Assembly (NCBI GenBank): GCA_032127265.1
Contig: JAQAZP010000098.1
Location: 1-20,716 of the forward strand
Direction of reading: 5' to 3'
Origin: JAQAZP01 sp032127265
Lineage (GTDB): Bacteria; Acidobacteriota; JAQAZP01
DNA length: 20,716 nucleotides
Positions within the stretch are counted from its first letter, which is position 1, and the number at the start of each line of letters is the position of its first letter. Made by a program: the position numbers and the translations under genes. This document shows, piece by piece, positions 8,484 through 16,607 of this stretch. The notes under the pieces are model-generated. The model was not told the origin of the DNA, made no database searches, and worked only from the letters and a program-made list of their open reading frames with translations.

Positions 8484-8507
8484 AGCCGCTCCGGTGAGGG
8501 AGCGGCT
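8484..8507 (-). terminator. Intrinsic terminator downstream of the efflux operon
   Basis: AGCCGCTCC (8484-8492) and GGAGCGGCT (8499-8507) form a 9-bp GC-rich stem with a 6-nt loop. On the minus strand it is followed by a run of T (A-run 8477-8484 on plus), so it works leftward, ending transcripts from the outer-membrane factor gene. It is a copy of the pepF terminator. Confidence 0.85.
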
Positions 8508-8541
8508 CATTCGGCCTGAAGTTCCGGGTAGGGGTTGACCC

Positions 8542-8606
8542 TTATTCTTTCGCCTGCTTGTCGAGGATCGCCTCGATCTGGTCCATCACGTTGTTCATCA
8601 CCTTCA
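8542..8606 (-). pseudogene. pepF: C-terminal fragment of pepF (about 21 codons)
   Basis: The minus strand encodes KVMNNVMDQIEAILDKQAKE and a TAA stop; the intact gene reads KVMNDVMDQIEAILDKQAKE. Nothing upstream continues the gene, and the sequence instead runs into the end of the outer-membrane factor gene. It is a duplicated scrap within the left direct repeat and is not expressed as a protein by any visible signal. Confidence 0.85.
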
Positions 8607-8640
8607 ACGCTTCGCGACGAAGCACTCTGAGAAATGGCGT

Positions 8641-9972
8641 CTAGCGGTAAACACCGGAGCTGATGGCCAGAGCGATCTGCAATTCGGCCAGCACCTGCTC
8701 GATCTCCAGCATCCGGAGACGGCTGGTGTGGTAACGCTCCAGGATGTCCGCAGCAAGGAGCGGGTTCAGCGCTCCGCCCACTCCCGCGATGCCGGCAAGC
8801 TCGGCCAGCCGGCCGGCGGCCTCCGATGCTTCCCGCGCGGCAGCCAACTGCTCCTGCACGAGGACTATCTCTTTGACCGTACGCAGGGTGTCCGACTGGG
8901 CTTCCAGCAGCCGTGCATCATACTCGGCCTCGACCTCGATCAGCTGTGCTCGCGCTCGCGACACGTTGTGCTGGTTGCGGTCGAAAAATGGGATCTCGAA
9001 GCTCAGTGTCAACCCGGCGGAACCGATCCGGTCGACGCCGCGTCCGGCCCGAAACCCGATTTCCACCGTTGGAAACCGCGCGATGACCTCAGCGCGGACG
9101 GCTTCGTCTCGCGATCGGTGCGCGTGCTGAAGCGCCAGCAGATCGAGCCGGCGGTGCGGGAGCGCAGCGAGCAGATCTTCGACCGGCGGCATGGTCCCGG
9201 GTACATTGCACGAGTCATCCAGTATGATGTCCACGGCCGCACTGATGCCGAGGGCGCGGTTGAGCAGGCCGCGCTCCGCCACGAGCTGCCGCTCGAGTTC
9301 GAGCCGGTTCACGCACGCCTCGGCGAAGAAGCGTTCGGCAGTTGTCACCTCAATCTGTGTCACGGCTTGACCCGCCAGCGCCTGGCGGAGTGCGGTGAAG
9401 CGCTGCTGCCAGGCCTCCTCGATCTCCCGGGCAAGCCGGACTCGCCGTTCGATGCAGATTGAGCGGATGGCATACAGCCGCGCCGCCTGGGCCACCTGCC
9501 ACTCCTGCCAGGCCACCTCGAGGTCGACGGAGACAAAGTTCTCCCTGGCGGCGGATGTTCGGGCGCTGCGGGGGAGCAGGGGCGATACGTTCCAGGCCAG
9601 GCCGATACCGTAGCCGAGGACGTCCGCCTCGCCAGAAACGGGAAAATCCACTGCCGTCTCCAGGCGCGGGTTGGGAAGAATTCCAGCGGCGACGATTTCA
9701 GCCCTTGCGATACCGCGTTGCGCGCGAATGGCCCGCAGGCGAGGGTTCTGGTCGATGGCCATGATCGCCGCTTCGTCCGGGGAGAGGCCGTCACGGTCGT
9801 CGAGCACCGCCTCGCCGCCGCTGCCCAGCGGCAGCCGCTCGCGGAGCACGACTTCGGGCTGCGGTGCTGCGGGCACCGGCCGGGGTTCGGACGGGAGCCG
9901 GTGCGGCGGTCCGGCGCAACCGCCGACGGCCAGCCACAGGGCAAGGATCAAAGCGCATGGGGTGGGTCTCAT
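8641..9972 (-). CDS. TolC/CusC-like outer-membrane efflux lipoprotein
   Basis: The 443-residue protein begins with a lipoprotein signal (VGGC, acylated Cys19) and a proline-rich tether. Two outer-membrane-efflux-protein halves follow: alpha-helical stretches such as AIDQNPRLRAIRAQRGIA and ILPNPRLETAVDFP, then in the second half LTLSFEIPFFDRNQHNVSRA, a hallmark of CusC/CzcC-type factors. It would form the trimeric channel through which the RND pump expels substrate. It is the last gene of a three-gene operon; its ATG lies 4 nt after the pump's TGA, so translation is probably coupled. The stop at 8641 is followed by the short hairpin GCTTCG-CGA-CGAAGC (8609-8623), then the borrowed pepF terminator. 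Confidence 0.9.
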   Translation of the reverse strand: MRPTPCALILALWLAVGGCAGPPHRLPSEPRPVPAAPQPEVVLRERLPLGSGGEAVLDDRDGLSPDEAAIMAIDQNPRLRAIRAQRGIARAEIVAAGILPNPRLETAVDFPVSGEADVLGYGIGLAWNVSPLLPRSARTSAARENFVSVDLEVAWQEWQVAQAARLYAIRSICIERRVRLAREIEEAWQQRFTALRQALAGQAVTQIEVTTAERFFAEACVNRLELERQLVAERGLLNRALGISAAVDIILDDSCNVPGTMPPVEDLLAALPHRRLDLLALQHAHRSRDEAVRAEVIARFPTVEIGFRAGRGVDRIGSAGLTLSFEIPFFDRNQHNVSRARAQLIEVEAEYDARLLEAQSDTLRTVKEIVLVQEQLAAAREASEAAGRLAELAGIAGVGGALNPLLAADILERYHTSRLRMLEIEQVLAELQIALAISSGVYR

Positions 9973-9976
9973 CCGG

Positions 9977-12900
9977 TCACTCCCGGCACAACCGCCGCGT
10001 CCGCCAGAGGTAGAAGGCCGGGACGGCGAAAAGGTTGAGGGTTGTGGCGCTGAGCAGTCCGCCGCAGACGATGAGGGCCATCGGCGCCTCGAGTTCGCTC
10101 CCCGCGCCGCCGATGGACGCGGCCAGCGGCAGGAGGCCGAAAAACGCGGTGGCGGCTGTCATCAGGATCGGCAGCAGGCGTTCCCGCGCCGCCTGCGCGA
10201 CCAGTTCTTCGGCTGGTGCGCCGGGATGCTTTGCCAGCAGGTAGTTTTTGTGCGCTACGAGCATGATGCCGTTGCGGCTGATGATGCCGGAGAGCGCCAC
10301 GAAGCCGATGAAACCAGACATTGACAGTCCTTCGGGCAGGAGCATTGCCGCGGCCACCCCGCCGACCATTCCCGGCGGCAGCCCGCCAAGAACGACGCCG
10401 GCATCCACTGCGGAGCCGAAGGCCATCCAGAGAAAGACAAAGACGGCGGTGAGCACAAGGCCGATGATCACCGCCAGCCGGCCGCCGGCCGTCCGGCGCT
10501 CGGCCGCCTGGCCGGAGAGCTCCCACGAAGCCCCCGGCGGAAACGTCGTTCCGGCCAGCAGCCGCTCGATTCGTGCGGCCGCCGCCGATAGCTGGCCAGC
10601 CTTCGCCCGGGCGGTTACGGTGAGCAGTCGACGCCCCCCCTCGTGCGCGATGGACTGGGGTTCGGAGCCGTCGGTGATCTCGACCAGTGCCGAAAGGGGC
10701 AGAGCGGTGGACGAGACCGTGAAAACGGGCAGATCGCCGAGGCGGGACCCCGAGCTGAAGCCGGGAGGGCCGGCGATGACAACCGGAACCGAGAAGCCGT
10801 TGGGGGCCAGCGCCTCGGCCACCGCCAGGCCCTGCCGCCAGGCCGCGACGGCATCGACGACCTCACCGCGGCGGACCCCGGCAACGCCGAGAAGTGATTC
10901 GTCGATTCGCAGGTCGGTGGTCGGCACGTCCACCAGTCCGGCGCACTGCACGGCCTGGATGCCGGGGAGCCGGGCCATCTTCTCCACCAGCGCTCCGGCG
11001 GCGGCCCTCAGGGCGCCCAGATCACGGCCGAAGAGCTTGACCGCGATGGGCGCACGCTCGCCGGAGAGCAGTTCGTTGATCCGCTCGCCCATGAAGCCCT
11101 CGACGCCGAAGCTGATCCCGGGGATCTCCCCCATGCGGTCCATGATCCCGGCGGCGACCTCCTCGGGGTCCCCACTGTCCGCGGGGAGCACGAGGTCCAT
11201 TTCCATCCGGTGCACCGGCGCCGCGTCTTCATCGAGGCTGGCCCGCCCGACTCGCACAGCCACGTGCGGAAGGCCGCCGTCGGCGCGCAGCACGGCATCG
11301 ATCTTCCGGCCCAGCCGCGTGGTTTCCTCGAGCGAGGTTCCGGGCCAGGCGGCCACTTCGGCGATCAGCACCCCTTCGCGGAACTCGGGTAGAAAACCGC
11401 CGCCGATGAACGGCAGGACGAGCAGCGCGGCGGCCCCGGGAAGCATCGCGCCGAGCACAACCCGGCCGGGCCGAGCCGACATCCGCGAAAACAGGTGCTG
11501 GTAGGTTCGCCGCAGGGCGCTGGCCAGGCGGGTCTCCGCGGCCTCCGAGGCAGCGAGGCGCGGCAGGAGCAGCGCGCTCAGAGCGGGCGTCACGGTCAGC
11601 GCCACGGCCAGCGAGGCGGCCACGGCCAGCGCATAGCTCTCGGCCAGCGGCGAGAAGATCCGCCCGGCGAGGCCCCCGAGGACCATCACCGGCAAGAGCA
11701 CGACGATGACGATCAGCGAGGCGTAGACCACTGCGCCGCGGACCTCGGCGGAGGCATCGTGAACGACCTCGAGCGCCGGCCGGGGAGCGGGCTGCCGCGC
11801 GTTCTCCCGCAGCCGCCGCCAGATGTTCTCCACATCGACGATGGCATCGTCCACCACTTCGCCGACGGCAATGGCCAGACCGCCCAGAATTAGCCCGTTC
11901 ACCGTGACGCCGCGGAGCAGCAGCACGGTCGCCGCGGCGATGATCGAGAGCGGCAGGGCGGTGAGGCTGATCACCGCCAGCCGCGGCGAGCGCAGGAAGG
12001 CGATCAGGATCACGACGACCAGCGCGGCGCCGATCAGCATGGCGCGCGACAGCGCGCCGAGCGAAGTGCGGATAAAATCGGCCTGGCGAAAGGTCGGGGG
12101 GTGGCGCACCGCACCCGGCGGTTGTTCCGCGTCCAGGACGGCCACCGCGGCTTCCACCTCGCGGGTCAGGCGGAGCGTATCGGCCCAGGGCAGCTTTTCA
12201 ATCTGGAGGTAGATGGCGTCCCGGCCATCGTAGAGCGCCGCGCCCACTGGCGGCGCCACCCCGGGGACGACCTCGGCGACATCCCCGACAAGAACCGGGA
12301 GCCCGCCGGCGGAGTCGACGACGGTGTTGCCGATCTGCTCGAGGCGATCCCAGGACCACAGCCCTTCGGCGCGCAGGGGCTGCTGCTGTGCGCCGGCTTC
12401 GACGAAACCGAGCGGGGCAAGGCTTTGCGCGCTCTCCAGCGCGCGGCGCAGGTCGGCGAGACTGACGTCGCGGGCCAGCATCGCGGCGGGATCGGGGATC
12501 ACCTCGACCCGCGCGGAACGGCCCCCGTGAACGGTGACCCGGGCGATGCCCTCGATGGCCGAGAGGCGCGGCCGGACCTTCCATTCGGCGAAACGCCAGA
12601 GTGCGCCAAGCGCTTCCGGATCATCGCTCCGGCTGGTGTAGCAGAATTTGAGCAATGAGCCGACGGCGGCGGTGATCGGGGCGATCCGCGGCGCCGGGAG
12701 GGCTGGGGGCAGACGCTCGCCGGCCTCGGTGATCCGTTCGCTCACCAGCTGCCGGGCGCGAAAGATGTCGACATCGTCCTCGAAGGTCAGCTGGACCACC
12801 GCGAGGCCGGGGGACGAGGTGGAGCGGACCCGGGAAACATCGGGAATACCGAGCAGCGCCTGCTCCAACGGAGTGGTCACCAGCCGCTCCACTGCGGAGC

Positions 12901-13081
12901 TCCCCAACCCGGGCGCTTCCGCCTGGACAATGACCAGGGGCGGGGTGAAGTTGGGAAGCGCATCGAGACGAGCGCTCCGGGCCGACCAGAGGCCGAAAGC
13001 CGCCAGGGCCAGGGCGCCGAGGATCACCAGGTAGCGGTTCCTGATCGAGCCGCGAATGATCGCGTCGAAGAGTGCATTCAC
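9977..13081 (-). CDS. HME-like RND efflux transporter (CusA/CzcA family)
   Basis: The 1034-residue inner-membrane proton-driven pump has the family layout: TM1 at about 18-34, a first periplasmic loop starting LDALPNFTPPLVIVQAEAPG, TM2-6 at about 340-480, a second periplasmic loop, then TM7-12 with SGIISRNGIMLVAHKN. The TM4 relay segment reads GEVVDDAIVDVEN: E408, D411, D412 and E418. Classical CzcA-type pumps have DFGxIVDGAxxxxEN; the first Asp is an Ala here and a Glu lies three residues on. Export through a tripartite complex is clear, but a metal substrate is not proven. Its start overlaps the end of the fusion-protein gene in ATGA, and its stop is 4 nt before the outer-membrane gene. Confidence 0.92.
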   Translation of the reverse strand: MNALFDAIIRGSIRNRYLVILGALALAAFGLWSARSARLDALPNFTPPLVIVQAEAPGLGSSAVERLVTTPLEQALLGIPDVSRVRSTSSPGLAVVQLTFEDDVDIFRARQLVSERITEAGERLPPALPAPRIAPITAAVGSLLKFCYTSRSDDPEALGALWRFAEWKVRPRLSAIEGIARVTVHGGRSARVEVIPDPAAMLARDVSLADLRRALESAQSLAPLGFVEAGAQQQPLRAEGLWSWDRLEQIGNTVVDSAGGLPVLVGDVAEVVPGVAPPVGAALYDGRDAIYLQIEKLPWADTLRLTREVEAAVAVLDAEQPPGAVRHPPTFRQADFIRTSLGALSRAMLIGAALVVVILIAFLRSPRLAVISLTALPLSIIAAATVLLLRGVTVNGLILGGLAIAVGEVVDDAIVDVENIWRRLRENARQPAPRPALEVVHDASAEVRGAVVYASLIVIVVLLPVMVLGGLAGRIFSPLAESYALAVAASLAVALTVTPALSALLLPRLAASEAAETRLASALRRTYQHLFSRMSARPGRVVLGAMLPGAAALLVLPFIGGGFLPEFREGVLIAEVAAWPGTSLEETTRLGRKIDAVLRADGGLPHVAVRVGRASLDEDAAPVHRMEMDLVLPADSGDPEEVAAGIMDRMGEIPGISFGVEGFMGERINELLSGERAPIAVKLFGRDLGALRAAAGALVEKMARLPGIQAVQCAGLVDVPTTDLRIDESLLGVAGVRRGEVVDAVAAWRQGLAVAEALAPNGFSVPVVIAGPPGFSSGSRLGDLPVFTVSSTALPLSALVEITDGSEPQSIAHEGGRRLLTVTARAKAGQLSAAAARIERLLAGTTFPPGASWELSGQAAERRTAGGRLAVIIGLVLTAVFVFLWMAFGSAVDAGVVLGGLPPGMVGGVAAAMLLPEGLSMSGFIGFVALSGIISRNGIMLVAHKNYLLAKHPGAPAEELVAQAARERLLPILMTAATAFFGLLPLAASIGGAGSELEAPMALIVCGGLLSATTLNLFAVPAFYLWRTRRLCRE

Positions 13082-14292
13082 TCGGACTCTCCCCCGCCTT
13101 GCGCCTGGCCCGCCGCGCCGAGCTCCCCGAGCAGGGCCGCCGCGCCGCGGGTCACGACGAGTTCGCCCGCGGAAACCCCTTCGTCGATGATCGCGCCCGT
13201 CTCATCGCGCGTCGAGACACGCACCCACCGCGGCTCGAAACGGCCTTCTCCGGCCGTGACAAAGACGATCGTTTCGCGTCCGTTGCGGACAACAGCCGTC
13301 GCCGGCACGAGAATTCCGCGCGTTTCGTGGAGTACCTGTACCGGAACGGTCGCCCCCGGCGGCAGGCCAGCGGAGGCGCCGGGCGCCGCTTCGAGCCGGT
13401 CCCTCCGGGTGCCATCGGCCTGGATCACCGCCCCCCGGTTGAGCAGCTCGGCCGGAACCGTTTCCAGGAAGCCCTGCACACGGTACTCGTTTCCAACGGG
13501 ATCGCCGGGCGGGACGGCGAGGTCGATCCAGCGCGGTCCGGCCTGTATGATGCGGGCGAGCGCCGTGCCCTGCTCGATCTGCGAGCCGCTGTCGGTGATC
13601 AGCGCGGCCACCACGCCGGCCACCGGCGCGCGGAGCTCGAGCCGGCCCCCGGTCGCCCGGGCGAGTTCTTTGCCGGCGCGCCGCAGGCTTTCGACGCGGG
13701 CTTCCTCGGCGGTCAACTCGGCCCGCGCCTGGGCGGTCTCGGCGTCCGTGGCCAGCCCGGATGAGAGCAGGGTCGAGACCCGTTTCAGTTCCGCCTTCCG
13801 CGCCTCGACGCGGGCGACCGCACCTTCGATCTGTCCCTGGAGTTCACGGCGCTGCGCCTCGAGCGCCACGCCGGAAGCGGTGTCCACCAGCGGTTCGAGC
13901 GTCAGCAGCAGGTCGCCTGGCGAGACCCGGGCGCCGATGGCCAGCGCCTGGGCGAGCAGGCGGCCGGTTACCGGGGCGGCGACGAGAGCGTCTTCCTGGG
14001 GCCTGGCGCTGACTTTGCCGAACCGCAACGCGCTGGTGGTCAGTACGCCCTGAACCGCCGCGGCGGTCTCCAGTCCCAGCGCCTCCTGCTCTCCGGGAAG
14101 CAGGATAATCTTCCCCGACCCGTCCAACCGGCCGGCCCGGACCGATCCTTCCTCCTCCTCCCCGGACCCGATTCCGCAGCCGGTGACGGCCAGGGCAAGG
14201 ATGAATAGAAGAGCGAGCCGGGAGAGGCGCGGACCCCGAAGCCCTCCCTCGAAATTGCTGCCGGTGACGGCCCTCAGGTACGTTCTGCTCAT
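13078..14292 (-). CDS. RND membrane fusion (periplasmic adaptor) lipoprotein
   Basis: This is the HlyD/CusB-type adaptor joining the pump to the outer-membrane channel. From the chosen ATG (14292) it is 404 residues. A lipoprotein signal ends VTGC (Cys39), followed by an acidic tether (GEEEEGS). A lipoyl half-motif (VAAPVTGRLLAQALAIGARV) and its partner (LELRAPVAGVVAALI) flank a coiled-coil hairpin at about residues 140-215. The C-terminal beta domain contains ILVPATAVVRNG. A GTG at 14310 in frame could add six residues, but the GGGGGT 11 nt before the ATG favours the shorter form. It is the first gene of the operon and overlaps the pump gene by 4 bp. No regulator gene is adjacent. Confidence 0.9.
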   Translation of the reverse strand: MSRTYLRAVTGSNFEGGLRGPRLSRLALLFILALAVTGCGIGSGEEEEGSVRAGRLDGSGKIILLPGEQEALGLETAAAVQGVLTTSALRFGKVSARPQEDALVAAPVTGRLLAQALAIGARVSPGDLLLTLEPLVDTASGVALEAQRRELQGQIEGAVARVEARKAELKRVSTLLSSGLATDAETAQARAELTAEEARVESLRRAGKELARATGGRLELRAPVAGVVAALITDSGSQIEQGTALARIIQAGPRWIDLAVPPGDPVGNEYRVQGFLETVPAELLNRGAVIQADGTRRDRLEAAPGASAGLPPGATVPVQVLHETRGILVPATAVVRNGRETIVFVTAGEGRFEPRWVRVSTRDETGAIIDEGVSAGELVVTRGAAALLGELGAAGQAQGGGESE

Positions 14293-14316
14293 TGGAAATG
14301 TTACCCCCACGTGTGA

Positions 14317-14344
14317 CGAGTATACTCGAAACCGGGATGGTCAA
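14317..14344 (-). promoter_or_regulatory. Putative efflux-operon promoter with 12-bp palindromic operator
   Basis: CGAGTATACTCG at 14317-14328 is a perfect 12-bp palindrome located 24 bp before the adaptor gene ATG. It contains TATACT on the minus strand (14319-14324), and TTGACC lies at 14339-14344. The gap between these hexamers is only 14 bp, too short for a normal sigma-70 promoter. Either the promoter is regulated or weak, or only the palindrome matters, as a repressor or activator site. Confidence 0.4.
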
Positions 14345-14378
14345 GGGGAGGACGTGGATCACCTCGACCGGCTGCTGC

Positions 14379-14507
14379 AAAAAAAGCCGCTCCGGTGAGG
14401 GAGCGGCTCATTCGGCCTGAAGTTCCGGGTAGGGGTTGACCCTTATTCTTTCGCCTGCTTGTCGAGGATCGCCTCGATCTGGTCCATCACGTCATTCATC
14501 ACCTTCA
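14379..14507 (-). repeat. Direct repeat, right copy: native pepF 3' end and terminator
   Basis: This is the source-like copy of the repeat at 8478-8606, because here the sequence continues into the complete pepF gene. The offset between copies is 5901 bp. Homologous recombination between them would delete the efflux operon and leave pepF intact next to the glycosyltransferase-like gene. Confidence 0.95.
14385..14408 (-). terminator. Intrinsic terminator of pepF
   Basis: AGCCGCTCC (14385-14393) and GGAGCGGCT (14400-14408) form a 9-bp stem with a 6-nt loop. A T-run follows on the minus strand (plus A-run 14379-14385), 35 nt after the pepF stop codon. Confidence 0.9.
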
Positions 14508-16341
14508 CCGTGGCCCGGTAGGGTTCGGGGGAGGTGAGATCCACGCCCGCTTTCTTCACCAGCTCCACCGAGTAGTCGCTGCTGCCGGCCTTGAGGAAGT
14601 CCATGTAGCGTTCCAGCGCGCCTTCCTCGCCGTCGAGGATCTTCTGCGACAGCGCGGTGGAAGCTACGAAGCTGGTGGAATACTGGTAGACGTAGAAGTT
14701 GTAGTAGAAGTGGCGGATGTAGGCCCACTCCACGTTGTAGAGCGGGTTGATGGTCATCACCCCCTCGTCGTGGCCGTGGTAGCGGCGCAGCAGTTCGCCG
14801 TAGATCTCGTTCAGTTTGTCGCCGGTGAGCGCTTCGCCCTGCTCGACGAGCTGGTGAATCTTCAGCTCGAACTCGGCGAACATGGTCTGGCGGTAGAAGG
14901 TTCCGCGCAGGTTGTCGAGGTAGCTGCCCAGCAGGTAGAGCCTCTCATCGTCGCTCCTGGCCCGCTCCAGCAGGTAGGGATTGAGCAGGGCTTCGTTGAG
15001 TGTGGAAGCGATCTCGGCGACGAAGATGGTGTAGTCGGCCGTGGGGTAGGGCTGGGCCTTGTTCGAGAAATATGTCTGCATGGCGTGGCCGCATTCGTGG
15101 GTCAGGGTGGAGAGGCTGTTGTAGTCGTCGACGTAGTTCAGCAGCATGTAGGGGTGGACGTCATAGGCCGAGCCGCTCATGTAGGCCCCGCTCCGCTTGC
15201 CCTGGCTGGGGTAGACGTCGATCCAGCGCGACTCGATCCCACCGGCCAGCCCATTGACATAGTCCTCGCCCAGCGGGGCCAGCGACCCGAGCATCAGCTT
15301 GACGCCCTCGTCGTAGGGGAAGTCCATCTCCACTTCCTTCACGATGGGCGGGTAGATGTCGTAGTAGTGGAGTTCATCCAGTCCGAGCATCCGCTGGCGC
15401 AGCTTGAGGTAACGGTGCAGCGTGGGCAGGCTGGCGTTCACTTCGCGGATCAGGGTGTGGTAGACCTCGGTGGGGATGTTGCCCGCATCGAGGGCCGATT
15501 CCAGCGCCGAGTCGTAGTTGCGCACCTTGGTGTAGAAGAGGTCCCGCTTGACCCCGGAGTAGAGGCTGGTGCCCAGGGTGCGGTTGAATTCGTTGAACCT
15601 GGCCCAGAAGGCGTCGAAGACGGCGATACGGTCCTCGCGCACCGGGGAGGAGCGGTGTTTGGTGTAGGCCGACTGGTCCATCAGGACCTTCTCCCCGGTG
15701 GAGAGCTCAACCGTGGGGTAGGGCAGATCGGCGCCGACAAAGATGCCGTAGAGATCGGAGGGGGCGCCGGAGACCAGCGACGCGGTGGCGATCACTTCCT
15801 CCTCACCTTCACCCAGCGTGTGTTCGCGCCGGCGCTGAAGGTCGTCGAGGAGCATCCGGTAGTCGGCCAGTTTCGGCTCCTCGGCGATAAACGCTTCCAC
15901 CACCTTGGGGTCGAGAGCCAGGATCTCGGGATCGACGAATGAGGTGGCTGCGCCGAGGGTGGTGCCCACCTGGCCGATCTCCTGGCGCATGGCCAGCGGT
16001 CCGGCCTCACGGGTGTCCTTATCCGAGTTGAGGCCGGCATAGGTGCGGATCCGGGCGTATTCCTTGGTGATGTCGGCGATCAGGCCGAAGGCCTCGGCCA
16101 TCACAGCCGCTGATTCGCCCAGGCGTCCGCGATACGGCTCGATGGAAGGAATCCGCTCCTCCAGGGCCTTCTTGGCTTTTTCCCAGGCCTCGTCGTTCGG
16201 ATAGAGGTCATTCAGATTCCAGTTGAAGTTCTCGTTGTTCATTGCGGCCTCGTCGGAAGCCAGCGCCGGAACCGACGGCGCGGCGAGCAGGATAAGCAGA
16301 AATGCCGCCAGTACCAGCGGTGTGGCGATTCTGGTGATCAT
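14443..16341 (-). CDS. pepF: Exported M3-family oligopeptidase (PepF-like)
   Basis: The zinc metallopeptidase motif HECGH is at residues 415-419 (form HExGH, typical of M3). The third ligand is probably E443 in FVAEIAST. The N-terminal half starts WNLNDLYPNDEAWEKA, a signature of oligoendopeptidase F. I start the gene at the ATG at 16341, giving 632 residues, because residues 1-27 then form a clean signal peptide (ITRIATPLVLAAFLLILLAA, cleavage near ALA). An upstream ATG at 16413 would bury this signal behind 24 polar residues. PepF is usually cytosolic; this one should act in the periplasm or outside, trimming short peptides. It has its own promoter and terminator and is monocistronic. Confidence 0.9.
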   Translation of the reverse strand: MITRIATPLVLAAFLLILLAAPSVPALASDEAAMNNENFNWNLNDLYPNDEAWEKAKKALEERIPSIEPYRGRLGESAAVMAEAFGLIADITKEYARIRTYAGLNSDKDTREAGPLAMRQEIGQVGTTLGAATSFVDPEILALDPKVVEAFIAEEPKLADYRMLLDDLQRRREHTLGEGEEEVIATASLVSGAPSDLYGIFVGADLPYPTVELSTGEKVLMDQSAYTKHRSSPVREDRIAVFDAFWARFNEFNRTLGTSLYSGVKRDLFYTKVRNYDSALESALDAGNIPTEVYHTLIREVNASLPTLHRYLKLRQRMLGLDELHYYDIYPPIVKEVEMDFPYDEGVKLMLGSLAPLGEDYVNGLAGGIESRWIDVYPSQGKRSGAYMSGSAYDVHPYMLLNYVDDYNSLSTLTHECGHAMQTYFSNKAQPYPTADYTIFVAEIASTLNEALLNPYLLERARSDDERLYLLGSYLDNLRGTFYRQTMFAEFELKIHQLVEQGEALTGDKLNEIYGELLRRYHGHDEGVMTINPLYNVEWAYIRHFYYNFYVYQYSTSFVASTALSQKILDGEEGALERYMDFLKAGSSDYSVELVKKAGVDLTSPEPYRATVKVMNDVMDQIEAILDKQAKE

Positions 16342-16457
16342 GACGTTTTCCCTTTCGGAGAGGTGATCCCGTTGTGGTGCCAGTCTGCCGGAACCTGTGT
16401 TTAGGATCGACATATCGACTTGATTTTCAGTGCCTTAGAGGCTTGTGAAGAACCATA

Positions 16458-16486
16458 TTTATACCCGCTGGGACAAATGTTGTCAA
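16458..16486 (-). promoter_or_regulatory. Sigma-70 promoter of pepF
   Basis: On the minus strand TTGACA (16481-16486) is separated by exactly 17 bp from TATAAA (16458-16463): a perfect -35 and a one-mismatch -10 at ideal spacing, about 115 bp before the chosen ATG. The ATG at 16413 also lies downstream of it, so the promoter does not decide the start. Confidence 0.8.
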
Positions 16487-16607
16487 GAAATCGCTTGCCC
16501 CTGGACGGCTCCGGGACGTACTCATGTGATATAGTAGGAATTGGTTGTTGTTGGCCTGAACGCGGTTCGAGCGCGGAAATTAATTCAAGATCTACGCGGA
16601 GCGCACT

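Larger units (their letters stand above)
8478..8606 (-). repeat. Direct repeat, left copy: duplicated pepF 3' end and terminator
   Basis: This segment matches 14379-14507 in the same orientation. The first 114 bases are identical, two mismatches follow at 8592-8593, then 13 more bases match. It contains the last codons and stop of pepF (8542-8606) plus the pepF terminator. Similarity stops abruptly at 8607. Together the copies flank the whole efflux operon. Confidence 0.95.

Noticed and set aside
10248..11504. Plus-strand frame of 418 codons inside the RND gene
   Set aside because: Ser/Arg/Thr/Pro-rich antisense translation with no recognisable domain. The opposite strand is an unambiguous full-length pump.
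8478..14507. Composite transposon explanation for the direct repeats
   Set aside because: The repeats contain no transposase, no terminal inverted repeats and no target-site duplication that I can see. They consist of the pepF 3' end.
14710..15942. Plus-strand frame of 410 codons inside pepF
   Set aside because: Antisense shadow with Val/Gly/His-rich low-complexity translation. pepF on the other strand has an intact active site, promoter and terminator.
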